Below, piece by piece: positions 56,016 to 64,000 of a stretch of DNA of 64,000 nucleotides. The stretch comes from Comamonadaceae bacterium (GTDB taxonomy: Bacteria; Pseudomonadota; Gammaproteobacteria; Burkholderiales; Burkholderiaceae_C), in assembly GCA_027484575.1 (NCBI GenBank), contig JAIXSQ010000001.1, positions 62,001-126,000 of the forward strand. The letters are read 5' to 3'. The notes below the pieces were generated by a model that saw only the letters and a list, made by a program, of their open reading frames with translations, searched no databases and had not been told where the DNA came from. The translations under genes were made by a program, and so were the position numbers. Each line of letters opens with the position of its first letter. The first letter of the stretch is position 1.

Positions 56016-56737
56016 ACGACGTCCTGCTCACGCTCGAAGGCGTGCACACGCACATCGGCGCGTACCACATCCTGCACGGCGTCGACCTGCAGGTGCCGCG
56101 CGGCCAGCTGACCATGCTGCTGGGCCGCAACGGCGCCGGCAAGACCACGACGCTGCGCACGGTCATGGGCCTGTGGAAGGCCTCGCGCGGGCGCGTGACC
56201 CTGGGCGGACGCGACATCACGCAGCTGCCCACCCCCGACATCGCGGGCCTGGGCGTGGCCTACGTGCCCGAGACCATGGGCATCTTCGCCCAGCTCACCG
56301 TGCGCGAGAACCTGCTGCTGGCCGCGCGCTCGGCGCGCACCGCCGCGCAGATCGACGGCCAGCGCCTCGAATGGATCTTCGGCCTGTTCCCCGCGGTGCA
56401 GAAGTTCTGGAACCACCCGGCCGGCAAGCTGTCGGGCGGGCAGAAGCAGATGCTGGCGGTGGCCCGCGCGATCGTCGAGCCGCGCGAGCTGCTGGTGATC
56501 GACGAGCCGTCCAAGGGGCTGGCCCCCGCCATCGTCAACAACATGATCGACGCCTTCGCCCAGCTCAAGGCCAGCGGCGTGACCATCCTGCTCGTCGAGC
56601 AGAACTTCAGCTTCGCCAAGCGCCTGGGCGACCGCGTCGCCGTGATGGACAACGGCCAGGTGGTGCATGCCGGCGGCATGCGCGAGCTGGCCGAGGACGA
56701 GGACCTGCAACACCGACTGCTGGGGCTGGCGCTGTGA
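56012..56737 (+). CDS. livF: ABC transporter ATP-binding protein, LivF type
   Basis: A 241-aa ATPase with Walker A GRNGAGKTTT, signature LSGGQKQMLAVARA and Walker B LLVIDEPSKGLAP. With LivG it powers the LivHM permease. It overlaps livG by 4 bp upstream and livH by 4 bp downstream. Confidence 0.94.
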   Translation: MNDVLLTLEGVHTHIGAYHILHGVDLQVPRGQLTMLLGRNGAGKTTTLRTVMGLWKASRGRVTLGGRDITQLPTPDIAGLGVAYVPETMGIFAQLTVRENLLLAARSARTAAQIDGQRLEWIFGLFPAVQKFWNHPAGKLSGGQKQMLAVARAIVEPRELLVIDEPSKGLAPAIVNNMIDAFAQLKASGVTILLVEQNFSFAKRLGDRVAVMDNGQVVHAGGMRELAEDEDLQHRLLGLAL

Positions 56738-57717
56738 ACCTGCTCAAAGACCTCGACTGGAAGCCGCTGGCGCTGGTGCCGCTGCTGGCGCTGCTGGTGC
56801 TGCCGCTGGTGGGCTCGCCCACGACCTGGGTCACGCTCACCGTGGCCGGCCTGGCCATGGGCATGATCATCTTCATCATCGCCTCGGGCCTGACGCTGGT
56901 GTTCGGGCTGATGGACGTGCTGAACTTCGGCCACGGCGTCTTCATCGCCCTGGGGGCCTTCGTGGCCACCAGCGTGCTGGGCAGCATGGCCGACTGGACG
57001 GCCTCGGACAGCCTGTGGCGCAACCTGGTGGCCGTGCTGCCGGCCATGGTGGTGGCGATCGCGGTGGCCTCGGCCGTGGGCCTGGCCTTCGAGCGCTGGA
57101 TCGTGCGGCCGGTCTACGGCGACCACCTCAAGCAGATCCTGATCACCATGGGCGGGATGATCATCGGCGAGGAGCTGATCAAGGTCGTCTGGGGCCCGCT
57201 GCAGATCCCGCTGCCGCTGCCCGAGGCTATGCGCGGCTCGGTCTACCTGGGCGACGCGGCGGTCGAGAAGTACCGCGCGCTGGCCGTGGTGGTGGGCCTG
57301 GCGGTGTTCGCGCTGCTGCTGTGGACGCTCACGCGCACCAAGCTCGGCCTGCTGATCCGCGCCGGCGTGCAGGACCGCGAGATGGTCGAGAGCCTGGGCT
57401 ACCGCATCCACCGCCTGTTCGTGGGCGTGTTCGTCGCCGGCAGCGCGCTGGCCGGCCTGGGCGGCGTGATGTGGGGCATGTACCAGCAGAGCGTGGTGCC
57501 GCAGATGGGCGCGCAGGTCAACGTGCTGATCTTCATCGTGCTGATCATCGGTGGCCTGGGCTCCACCACGGGCGCGCTCGTGGGCGCGCTGCTGGTGGGG
57601 CTGGTGGCCAACTACACCGGCTTCCTGGCGCCCAAGATGGCGCTGTTCTCCAACATCCTGCTCATGCTGGCCGTGCTGCTGTGGCGGCCGCAGGGCGTCT
57701 ACGCCCTGAGCAAGTAA
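56734..57717 (+). CDS. livH: ABC transporter permease, LivH type
   Basis: A 327-aa inner-membrane permease with about eight helices. GLTLVFGLMDVLNFGHGVFIALGAF is the LivH signature, and LIFIVLIIGGLGSTTGALVGALLVG is the permease loop that meets the ATPases. Start GTG at 56734 overlaps livF (GTGA). Confidence 0.94.
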   Translation: MNLLKDLDWKPLALVPLLALLVLPLVGSPTTWVTLTVAGLAMGMIIFIIASGLTLVFGLMDVLNFGHGVFIALGAFVATSVLGSMADWTASDSLWRNLVAVLPAMVVAIAVASAVGLAFERWIVRPVYGDHLKQILITMGGMIIGEELIKVVWGPLQIPLPLPEAMRGSVYLGDAAVEKYRALAVVVGLAVFALLLWTLTRTKLGLLIRAGVQDREMVESLGYRIHRLFVGVFVAGSALAGLGGVMWGMYQQSVVPQMGAQVNVLIFIVLIIGGLGSTTGALVGALLVGLVANYTGFLAPKMALFSNILLMLAVLLWRPQGVYALSK

Positions 57718-57733
57718 AGGCCGCGACACGGAC

Positions 57734-58843
57734 ATGCGCATGATCGCCCGACTCCTCTCCCACGACGGCCCGCGCAACCGCCTGCTGGCCGTGCTGCTGC
57801 TGGCGCTGCTGGTCGGCCTGGCGCTCGCGCCGCTGGTGCTGCCCGGCGTCAAGGCCTTGAACGTCGCCGCCAAGATCCTGGTGTTCACCGTGCTGGTGGC
57901 CAGCTTCGACCTGCTGCTGGGCTACACCGGCATCGTGAGCTTCGCGCACACCATGTTCTTCGGCATCGGCGCCTACGGCATCGCGATCGCGAGCAGCCGC
58001 TGGGGCGCCACCTGGGGCGCGCTCGGCCTGGGCCTGGCGGGCGCGCTGGCCCTGTCGTTCGCGCTGGCCCTGGCCATCGGGCTGTTCTCGCTGCGGGTGC
58101 GCGCGATCTTCTTCTCGATGATCACGCTGGCCTTCGCCGCCGCCTTCCAGACCCTGGCCTCGCAGCTGTCGGAGCTCACCGGCGGCGAGGACGGCCTGAC
58201 CTTCAAGGTGCCGGCGGTGCTGTCGCCGTCGTTCGAGTTCGAGCTGCTCGGCCGCCAGCTGGACGGCCGCATGCTGTGCTACTGGCTGCTGTTCGCGGTG
58301 GCGCTGGCCGCCGTGCTGGCGCTGCTGCGCATCGTCAACTCGCCGTTCGGCCGCGTGCTGCAGGCGATCCGCGAGAACGAGTTCCGGGCCGAGGCGATCG
58401 GCTACCGCGTGGTGGTCTGGCGCACGGTCTCCAGCATCCTGTCGGCGCTGTTCGCCACCCTGGCCGGCGCGATGCTCGCGCTCTGGCTGCGCTACAACGG
58501 CCCCGACACCTCGCTGTCGTTCGAGATCATGCTGGACGTGCTGCTGATCGTCGTGATCGGCGGCATGGGCACCATCTATGGCGCCGCGGTCGGCGCGGGC
58601 CTGTTCGTGCTGGCGCAGAGCTACCTGCAGGACCTGCTCAAGCTCGCCAGCGACGCCACGGCGGCGCTGCCCTGGCTGTCGGCGCTGCTGTCGCCCGACC
58701 GCTGGCTGCTCTGGCTGGGCCTGCTGTTCGTGCTGTCGGTCTACCACTTCCCCACCGGCATCGTCGGGCGGCTGCGCGCCGCGGCGCTGCCCAAGGCGGC
58801 CGCGCCCCAGGCCGGCCGTCCCCAGCCCCGCGCGGGCACCTGA
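57734..58843 (+). CDS. livM: ABC transporter permease, LivM type
   Basis: A 369-aa permease; LLLGYTGIVSFAHTMFFGIGAY and AIRENEFRAEAIGYRVVVWR are LivM signatures. It follows livH by 16 bp. The C-terminal tail is Ala/Pro-rich. The hydrolase gene starts 15 bp later. Confidence 0.94.
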   Translation: MRMIARLLSHDGPRNRLLAVLLLALLVGLALAPLVLPGVKALNVAAKILVFTVLVASFDLLLGYTGIVSFAHTMFFGIGAYGIAIASSRWGATWGALGLGLAGALALSFALALAIGLFSLRVRAIFFSMITLAFAAAFQTLASQLSELTGGEDGLTFKVPAVLSPSFEFELLGRQLDGRMLCYWLLFAVALAAVLALLRIVNSPFGRVLQAIRENEFRAEAIGYRVVVWRTVSSILSALFATLAGAMLALWLRYNGPDTSLSFEIMLDVLLIVVIGGMGTIYGAAVGAGLFVLAQSYLQDLLKLASDATAALPWLSALLSPDRWLLWLGLLFVLSVYHFPTGIVGRLRAAALPKAAAPQAGRPQPRAGT

Positions 58844-58858
58844 CCGCAAGGACCTGCC

Positions 58859-59752
58859 ATGGCACCGAGCTCCCGTTACCTGCGCTGCGCCGGCCGCGAG
58901 ATCCACGTCACCGAGTGGGGGGACCCCGGCGCGCCCGTCGTGGTGGCCTGGCACGGCCTGGCCCGCACCGGCCGCGACATGGACGACCTGGCCGCCCACC
59001 TGGCCCCGCGCTTCCGGGTGCTGTGCCCCGACACCGTGGGCCGCGGCCTGTCGCAGTGGGCGGTCGACCCGGCCACCGAGTACACGCTGGCCGCCTACGC
59101 CCGCACCGCGGCCGACCTGCTGGACCAGCTGGGCGTGGGCAGCGCGCACTGGGTGGGCACCTCGATGGGGGGCGCGATCGGCACGGTGTGCGCCGCCGGG
59201 CGTGCCGAGCCGCGGCTGGCCGGCCGCATCCGCAGCCTGGTGCTCAACGACAACGCGCCGCGCCTGGCCCAGCCCGCGCTGGAGCGCATCAAGGCCTATG
59301 CCGGCAACCCGCCGGCCTTCGCCACCGTGAGCGAGCTGGAGGCCTTCTTCCGGCAGGTCTACAAGCCCTATGGCTGGCTGAGCGACGCGCAGTGGCGCCG
59401 GCTGACCGAGACCTCGACCCGCCGCCTGCCCGATGGCCGGGTGACGCCGCACTACGACCCGGCCATGGTGCGGCAGTTCATCGACCATCCCGACGACTAC
59501 CTGCTGTGGGAGCACTGGGACAGGCTGGACATCCCGGTGCTGTGCCTGCGCGGGGCCGAGTCCGACCTGGTGCTGCCCGACGCGGTCGAGGAGATGCAGC
59601 GGCGCGGCCCCGGCGCGCGCGGCCTGCTGCGGGTGGTGGAGGTGCCCGGCTGCGGCCATGCGCCGGCGCTGAACGTGCCCGACCAGCTGGAGCTGGTGGG
59701 CGGCTTCATCGAGGGCTGCGAGGCCGCGGCTGCGCGGGCCGCGGCGGCCTGA
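58859..59752 (+). CDS. Alpha/beta hydrolase
   Basis: A 297-aa hydrolase. The nucleophile elbow is GTSMGG (Ser102), the oxyanion region is HGLARTG near residue 32, and the acid and His lie in ESDLVLPD and GCGHAPAL. It is the last gene of the transporter operon (15 bp after livM), so it probably acts on the imported compound or on a derived ester or amide. It converges with hemH, 9 bp apart. Confidence 0.92.
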   Translation: MAPSSRYLRCAGREIHVTEWGDPGAPVVVAWHGLARTGRDMDDLAAHLAPRFRVLCPDTVGRGLSQWAVDPATEYTLAAYARTAADLLDQLGVGSAHWVGTSMGGAIGTVCAAGRAEPRLAGRIRSLVLNDNAPRLAQPALERIKAYAGNPPAFATVSELEAFFRQVYKPYGWLSDAQWRRLTETSTRRLPDGRVTPHYDPAMVRQFIDHPDDYLLWEHWDRLDIPVLCLRGAESDLVLPDAVEEMQRRGPGARGLLRVVEVPGCGHAPALNVPDQLELVGGFIEGCEAAAARAAAA

Positions 59753-59761
59753 GCCCCGGCC

Positions 59762-60874
59762 TCAGGCCTGCGCGCCCATCGCCAGGGCGCGCTCGCGCTG
59801 GCCGGCCAGCGCCGCCGGTTGCGGCTGCTCGGCCAGCCGCGTCGGCCAGCCGCCCAGGTGCCGCAGCGCGATCGCGCCGAGCGCGCCGATCCAGGCCGGG
59901 TCGGCATTGAGGCAGGGGATGTAGCGGAACTGCTCGCCACCGGCCTCGAGGAAGGCGTCGCGGCCTTCCTGCGCGATCTCCTCGAGCGTCTCCAGGCAGT
60001 CGCTGGTGAAGCCGGGGCAGGCCACGTCGACCCGCTTGACGCCGCGCCGCGCCAGCGCCTGCAGCGTGGGCTCGGTGTAGGGCTCCAGCCACTTGGCCTT
60101 GCCGAACCGCGACTGGAACGACAGCGTGACCTGGTCCTGGCCCAGCCCCAGGCGCTGCGCGAGCAGGCGGCCGGTCTTGTGGCATTCGCAGTGGTAGGCG
60201 TCGCCCAGCAGCAGCGTGCGCTCGGGCACGCCGTGGAACGACAGCAGCAGGTGGTCGGGCCGGCTGCCCTCGCGCTGCCAGTGGGACTCGATGCCGCGGG
60301 CCAGGGCGTCGATGTAGCCGGCGTCGTCGTGGTAACGCTGCACGAAGCGCAGCTCGGGCAGGTTGCGGATGCGGCGGCTCCAGGACGCCACGTCGTCGAC
60401 GACGCTGGCGGTGGTGGTGGCCGAGTACTGGGGGTAGGCCGGCAGCACCAGGATGCGGGTGCAGCCGGCGGCCTTGAGCTCGTCCAGCTGCGAGGCGATC
60501 GAGGGGTTGCCGTAGCGCATCGCGTAGCGCACCGTGACCGCATGGCCCTGCTCGCCCAGCCAGCCTTGCAGCAGCTTGGCCTGGCGCTCGGTCCAGACCT
60601 TCAGCGGCGAGCCCTCGGGCGTCCAGATGGTGGCGTACTTGGCGGCCGACTTGGCCGAGCGCAGGGGCAGGATCACCCCGTGCAGCAGCGGCAGCCAGAC
60701 GGCGCGGGGGATCTCGACCACCCGCGGGTCGCCCAGGAACTGGCGCAGGTAGCGCCGCACCGCGGCCGGCGTGGGTTCGTCGGGGGTGCCCAGGTTCGCC
60801 AGCAGGATGCCGGTGGCGGGCGGCTGGCCGTGCTTGTAGGGGGGCTCGGCCTGGAACGGCAGGACGGAAGGCAT
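59762..60874 (-). CDS. hemH: Ferrochelatase
   Basis: A 370-aa HemH that inserts Fe(II) into protoporphyrin [16 protein letters not shown] is the N-terminal signature, [17 protein letters not shown] carries the metal-binding His, and [28 protein letters not shown] is the second conserved block. It is divergent from the HAD gene with only 17 bp between the start codons. Confidence 0.97.
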   Translation of the reverse strand: MPSVLPFQAEPPYKHGQPPATGILLANLGTPDEPTPAAVRRYLRQFLGDPRVVEIPRAVWLPLLHGVILPLRSAKSAAKYATIWTPEGSPLKVWTERQAKLLQGWLGEQGHAVTVRYAMRYGNPSIASQLDELKAAGCTRILVLPAYPQYSATTTASVVDDVASWSRRIRNLPELRFVQRYHDDAGYIDALARGIESHWQREGSRPDHLLLSFHGVPERTLLLGDAYHCECHKTGRLLAQRLGLGQDQVTLSFQSRFGKAKWLEPYTEPTLQALARRGVKRVDVACPGFTSDCLETLEEIAQEGRDAFLEAGGEQFRYIPCLNADPAWIGALGAIALRHLGGWPTRLAEQPQPAALAGQRERALAMGAQA

Positions 60875-60878
60875 CCGG

Positions 60879-60884
60879 TATTCT
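60879..60884 (+). promoter_or_regulatory. -10 box of the HAD gene (leaderless geometry)
   Basis: TATTCT followed by seven bases and the ATG at 60892; no Shine-Dalgarno. The upstream promoter DNA must lie inside hemH. Confidence 0.45.
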
Positions 60885-60891
60885 CGCCTGC

Positions 60892-61587
60892 ATGCTGGAT
60901 CTCTCGCGCGTCAAGGCCATCAGCCTGGACCTGGACGACACCCTGTGGCCGATCTGGCCGACCATCGAACGCGCCGAGCGCGCGCTGCACGACTGGCTGG
61001 GCGAGCATGCGCCCATGACGGCCGCCCTGTTCGCCAATCCCGCGGCGCTGCGCGAGATCCGCAACCAGGTCGGCGAGCAGCGGCCGGAGCTGGCGCACGA
61101 CCTCAGCGCCCTGCGGCGCGAGTCCATCCGCCTGGCGCTGTACCGCGCCGGCGAGGACCCGCGGCTGGCCGACCCCGCCTTTGAGGCCTTCTTCGCGGCC
61201 CGCCAGCAGGTCACGCTGTTCGAGGATGCGGAGCCCGCGCTGCAGTTCCTGGCGGCGCGCTTCCCCCTGGTCAGCCTGTCCAACGGCAACGCCGACCTGC
61301 GCCGGGTGGGGATCGAGCGGCATTTCAAGGCCGCGATCTCGGCCCGCGCCTTCGGCGTGGGCAAGCCCGACCCGCGCATCTTCGTGGCCGCCGCCGGGGC
61401 GGTGGACGTGCAGCCCGCGCAGGTGCTGCACGTGGGCGACGACGCCACGCTCGACGTGCTGGGCGCGCTCAACGCGGGCATGCAGGCGGTGTGGGTCAAC
61501 CGCAGCGAGCACCTGTGGCCGCATGCGCAGCGGCCCCACCTGGAGATCGCCAGCCTGTCCGAGCTCTGCGCGCTGTTCGAGGCCTGA
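60892..61587 (+). CDS. HAD family hydrolase (YigB/YjjG-like phosphatase)
   Basis: A 231-aa HAD phosphatase. The nucleophile motif is DLDDT at 13-17, motif II SLSNGN, motif III Lys in [10 protein letters not shown] and motif [15 protein letters not shown]. The closest well-known relatives are YigB-like phosphatases that act on FMN or riboflavin precursors, but substrate choice in HAD enzymes cannot be read from motifs. It stands alone, convergent with hpnE. Confidence 0.92.
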   Translation: MLDLSRVKAISLDLDDTLWPIWPTIERAERALHDWLGEHAPMTAALFANPAALREIRNQVGEQRPELAHDLSALRRESIRLALYRAGEDPRLADPAFEAFFAARQQVTLFEDAEPALQFLAARFPLVSLSNGNADLRRVGIERHFKAAISARAFGVGKPDPRIFVAAAGAVDVQPAQVLHVGDDATLDVLGALNAGMQAVWVNRSEHLWPHAQRPHLEIASLSELCALFEA

Positions 61588-61625
61588 GCGGCCGTGACGC
61601 ACCGGTCGGCGCAGGTCGTCGCCGG

Positions 61626-62888
61626 TCAGCGCCCGAGCAGGGCGACCGCCTGCCGGCCCGCCCGCACCGCGCCCTCCAGCGTGGCGGGGTAGGGCCCGTC
61701 CACCCAGTCGGCGCCGGCCACCAGGCCCGGGGCGATGGCAGCGGCCGGCCGCTGCAGGCCGGGCGTGCAGGCGAAGGTGGCCCGCTTTTCCACCACCGTG
61801 CGCAGCGGGCGCACCGGCCAGCCCAGGGCGGCCGCCTGCGCCAGCACGCCGTCGGTGAGGGCCGCGGCCTCGCCCTCCGCCGCGCTGGCCACCCAGGCCA
61901 GCACGCCGGCCGGCCCGCCCAGCCGCGCGCGGTCGAACACGAACTGCGCGGGACCGCCGCGCAGGGCCAGCAGGGGGGCGGGCAGGGCGGGGCCGCCCTG
62001 GGTGTAGACGGTGGCGATGGCGGTGTGGGCCAGGGCCTGCACGCTGGCTAGCCAGCCGGCCGCCCCGATGCCGCTGCCGGCCACCAGGCGCGCGGCCTCC
62101 CCGGCGGGGCTGGCCAGCACCACGGCGTCGAAGGCCTGGCCATCGATCTGCCAGCCCGCAGCGGTGCGCGCCAGCGCCTGCACGCGCTGCCCGGGCCGCA
62201 GGTCGGCGCCGCGGGCCCCGAGCCAGCGCACGGCCGCCTCGGGCAGCAGCGCGCCCAGGTCGGTGCGCGGCAGCAGCAGGTTCGAGGCGCCCAGCCCGTC
62301 CACCCGTGGCCCGAGCAGCGAGTCGCGCAGCACGCGCAGGAAGACCTGGGCGTCGGCCTGCGCGGTGGGCACGTTCAGCGCCGAGACGCACAGCGGCTCC
62401 ACCAGCTCCTGCAGCACCCGCGGCGCGAGCCCGGTGCACAGCTGCGCGACCGACAGGCCGGGCGCGCAGCGGAACCCGCGGGCCTGCCAGCCGGCCGCGT
62501 GCCGCAGCAGCGAGAGCCGGTCGGCCAGCGACCAGCCGCGGGCGCGGGCGATGCCCCAGGCCGCATCCAGCGGCGCCGGCCAGTCGGGCAGGGCCAGGCC
62601 GCCGCCGTCCGGAAAGCGCAGCACCAGCGGCAGCCGCATCAGGGCCGCGCGCGGGTCGACGCCCACGCGGCGCATCAGGTCCAGGGTGTCGGCGTAGGCG
62701 CCGATCAGGATGTGCTGGCCGTTGTCCAGCACCACGGGCCGGCCGTCGTCCAGGGTGGCGTCGAGCCGGCGGGCGCGGCCACCCCAGTGGCGCGCGGCCT
62801 CGACCACGGTGACCGCATGCCCGGCCTCGACGCCCGCGACCGCGGCGGCCAGGCCGGCCCAGCCGCCGCCGACGACGGCCAGCCTCAC
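61626..62888 (-). CDS. hpnE: Hydroxysqualene dehydroxylase HpnE
   Basis: A 420-aa FAD-dependent amine-oxidase-like protein. [19 protein letters not shown] is the FAD-binding start; [11 protein letters not shown] and [24 protein letters not shown] are HpnE-type blocks. It reduces hydroxysqualene to squalene for hopanoid synthesis. The GTG start overlaps the hpnD stop by 4 bp. Confidence 0.93.
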   Translation of the reverse strand: MRLAVVGGGWAGLAAAVAGVEAGHAVTVVEAARHWGGRARRLDATLDDGRPVVLDNGQHILIGAYADTLDLMRRVGVDPRAALMRLPLVLRFPDGGGLALPDWPAPLDAAWGIARARGWSLADRLSLLRHAAGWQARGFRCAPGLSVAQLCTGLAPRVLQELVEPLCVSALNVPTAQADAQVFLRVLRDSLLGPRVDGLGASNLLLPRTDLGALLPEAAVRWLGARGADLRPGQRVQALARTAAGWQIDGQAFDAVVLASPAGEAARLVAGSGIGAAGWLASVQALAHTAIATVYTQGGPALPAPLLALRGGPAQFVFDRARLGGPAGVLAWVASAAEGEAAALTDGVLAQAAALGWPVRPLRTVVEKRATFACTPGLQRPAAAIAPGLVAGADWVDGPYPATLEGAVRAGRQAVALLGR

Positions 62889-63724
62889 AGGACCCCGAGC
62901 GCCTGGACCTTCCAGGCCAGCCAGAACTTGCGCAGCGGCGTCAGCGCGATGCGCTGGTGCAGCACCCGGAACCCGTCGCGCTCGATCTCGCGCAGCAGGG
63001 TGCGGTAGATGCTGGCCATCATCAGGCCGGGCTTCTGGGCCCGCCGGTCGGCGGCGGGCAGCAGGGCCAGGGCCTCGTCGTACAGGCGGTGGGCGCGCTC
63101 GGCCTGGAAGCGCATCAGCGCGGTGAAGCGGTCGGAGTAGGCGCGCTGGCCCAGCTCGTGGGCCTTGACGCCGAACTGCTGCAGCTCGTTGACCGGCAGG
63201 TAGATGCGCCCGCGCAGCGCATCCTCGCCCACGTCGCGGATGATGTTCGTCAGCTGGAAGGCCAGCCCCAGCTTGTGGGCGTAGGCGGTGGTCGCCTCGT
63301 GCTCCTGGCCGAAGATGCGGGCCGAGACCTCGCCCACGACGCCGGCCACGAGGTGGCAGTAGCGCTCGAGCGCGGGGAAGTCGAGGTAGCGGGTCTGGGT
63401 CAGGTCCATGCGGCAGCCCTCGATCACCGCCTGCAGCTGGCGTTCCTGCAGCCCGTACGCGGCGATGGCCGGCGCCAGGGCGCGCAGGGCCGGGTGCTGC
63501 GGGTCGCCCGCGAAGGCCCGGGCGACCTCGGTCTGCCACCAGCCGAGCTTGGCCTGCGCGACCGCGGGATCCGTCACCTCGTCGACCACGTCGTCGACCT
63601 CGCGGCAGAAGGCGTAGAACGCGGTGATGGCCTCGCGCCGCGGCCGCGGCAGGAACAGGAAGGCGTAGTAGAAGCTGGAGCCCGACGCGGCCGCCTTCTC
63701 CTGCACGTATTGCTGCGGGGTCAT
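62885..63724 (-). CDS. hpnD: Presqualene diphosphate synthase HpnD
   Basis: A 279-aa squalene/phytoene synthase family enzyme. The two Asp-rich motifs are FCREVDDVVDE and TNIIRDVGEDALRGRIYLP. In the HpnCDE route it makes presqualene diphosphate from two farnesyl diphosphates. ATG 63724 overlaps the hpnC stop (ATGA). Confidence 0.95.
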   Translation of the reverse strand: MTPQQYVQEKAAASGSSFYYAFLFLPRPRREAITAFYAFCREVDDVVDEVTDPAVAQAKLGWWQTEVARAFAGDPQHPALRALAPAIAAYGLQERQLQAVIEGCRMDLTQTRYLDFPALERYCHLVAGVVGEVSARIFGQEHEATTAYAHKLGLAFQLTNIIRDVGEDALRGRIYLPVNELQQFGVKAHELGQRAYSDRFTALMRFQAERAHRLYDEALALLPAADRRAQKPGLMMASIYRTLLREIERDGFRVLHQRIALTPLRKFWLAWKVQALGVL

Positions 63725-64000
63725 GGGCGGGATTGTCCCATCCGTGCGGCCCGCCACAGGATGGGCAGGGCATCGGCGCGGCCGATGGCCGGGCGGGCCT
63801 GCAAGGTGTCGTGGCCCTGGGCCGCGATCTTGTCGAGGATGCGCAGCCCGCCTTGCACCACGCAGCGCAGTTCCCAGCCGGCGCGGCCGGGGATGCGGTG
63901 GACCAGCGGCGCGCCCGCGTGCATCAGCGAGCGGGTCCAGCCGCACAGCGACTGCAGCAGCGCTGCCCGTGCATGCGCCGGGGCCAGGTGCGGCTGCAGC
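63721..64000 (-). CDS. hpnC: Hydroxysqualene synthase HpnC, C-terminal fragment
   Basis: The last 92 or so residues of a squalene synthase-like protein running off the right edge; HRIPGRAGWELRCVVQGGLRILDKIAAQGHD is the conserved C-terminal block of HpnC. Gene order C-D-E with 4-bp overlaps supports the call. Asp-rich motifs are outside the window. Confidence 0.85.
   Translation of the reverse strand, partial: LQPHLAPAHARAALLQSLCGWTRSLMHAGAPLVHRIPGRAGWELRCVVQGGLRILDKIAAQGHDTLQARPAIGRADALPILWRAARMGQSRP

Overview
The window is about 70% G+C, almost wholly coding, and reads as ordinary chromosome of a betaproteobacterium of the order Burkholderiales (Comamonadaceae or the Rubrivivax/Leptothrix group). 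The pointers are a RibBX-type riboflavin gene, Bug/Tct transport genes, a PilY1-type minor pilin operon, hpnCDE squalene genes, and -10 boxes lying 7-8 nt before start codons. The assignment is inference from gene content; no 16S gene is present. I see no prophage, insertion sequence, CRISPR array or integrase.

Layout. 1-3961: the 5' end of a FAD oxidoreductase gene, a LysR regulator, and a divergent pirin/DoxX/quinone-reductase/pirin stress cluster. 4064-8312: divergent trhO and dnaE sharing a 52-bp promoter gap. 8428-16047 (minus strand): a tightly overlapping run ribD-ribE-ribBX-ribH-nusB-aminotransferase-ybgC-tolQ-tolR-tolA. 16109-25591 (minus): the pilin operon pilE-fimT-pilV-pilW-pilX-pilY1, with an unusually large PilY1 (2097 aa). 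25658-26990 (plus): a TonB-like protein and an extra pseudopilin. 27003-29727 (minus): nrdR, glyA and a lytic transglycosylase with a coupled leader peptide. 29799-30437: a gap with a good sigma-70 promoter (minus) and a string of hairpins ending in an intrinsic terminator (plus), which may be an unrecognised structured RNA. 30438-33185: a DUF349 protein with an RGG-like tract. 33226-38425 (minus): envelope operon TPR/L,D-transpeptidase/ppiA/ppiB/lpxH/mtfA. 38590-45758 (plus): cysS, AlkA-like glycosylase, accA, tilS, a 7TM-DISM protein with a degenerate GGDEF domain, and lysC. 45796-46381: tRNA-Ser(GCT), a duplicated tRNA 3' end around three hairpins, and a 61-aa gene. 46517-52143: hslR and tctDE (minus), divergent from tctCBA (plus). 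52347-59752: a sigma-54 activator, its probable operators and a -24/-12 promoter, then a Liv-type ABC transporter and an alpha/beta hydrolase. 59762-64000: hemH, a HAD phosphatase, and hpnE-hpnD-hpnC (last partial).

How the parts work together. TctD/TctE presumably control the TctCBA carboxylate importer beside them. The PAS-containing sigma-54 activator probably controls the Liv-type transporter and hydrolase through three dyad sites that overlap its own stop codon. The pilin operon builds the tip of type IV pili. The rib run supplies FMN/FAD, but its GTP cyclohydrolase II-like domain is degenerate, so a separate ribA is expected elsewhere. Three copies of a two-hairpin interspersed repeat sit at gene ends.

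The items I rate most worth following are the heptad and cysteine repeats inserted in PilY1, the hairpin string upstream of the DUF349 gene, the operator array overlapping the sigma-54 activator gene, and the tRNA-Ser 3'-end duplication.
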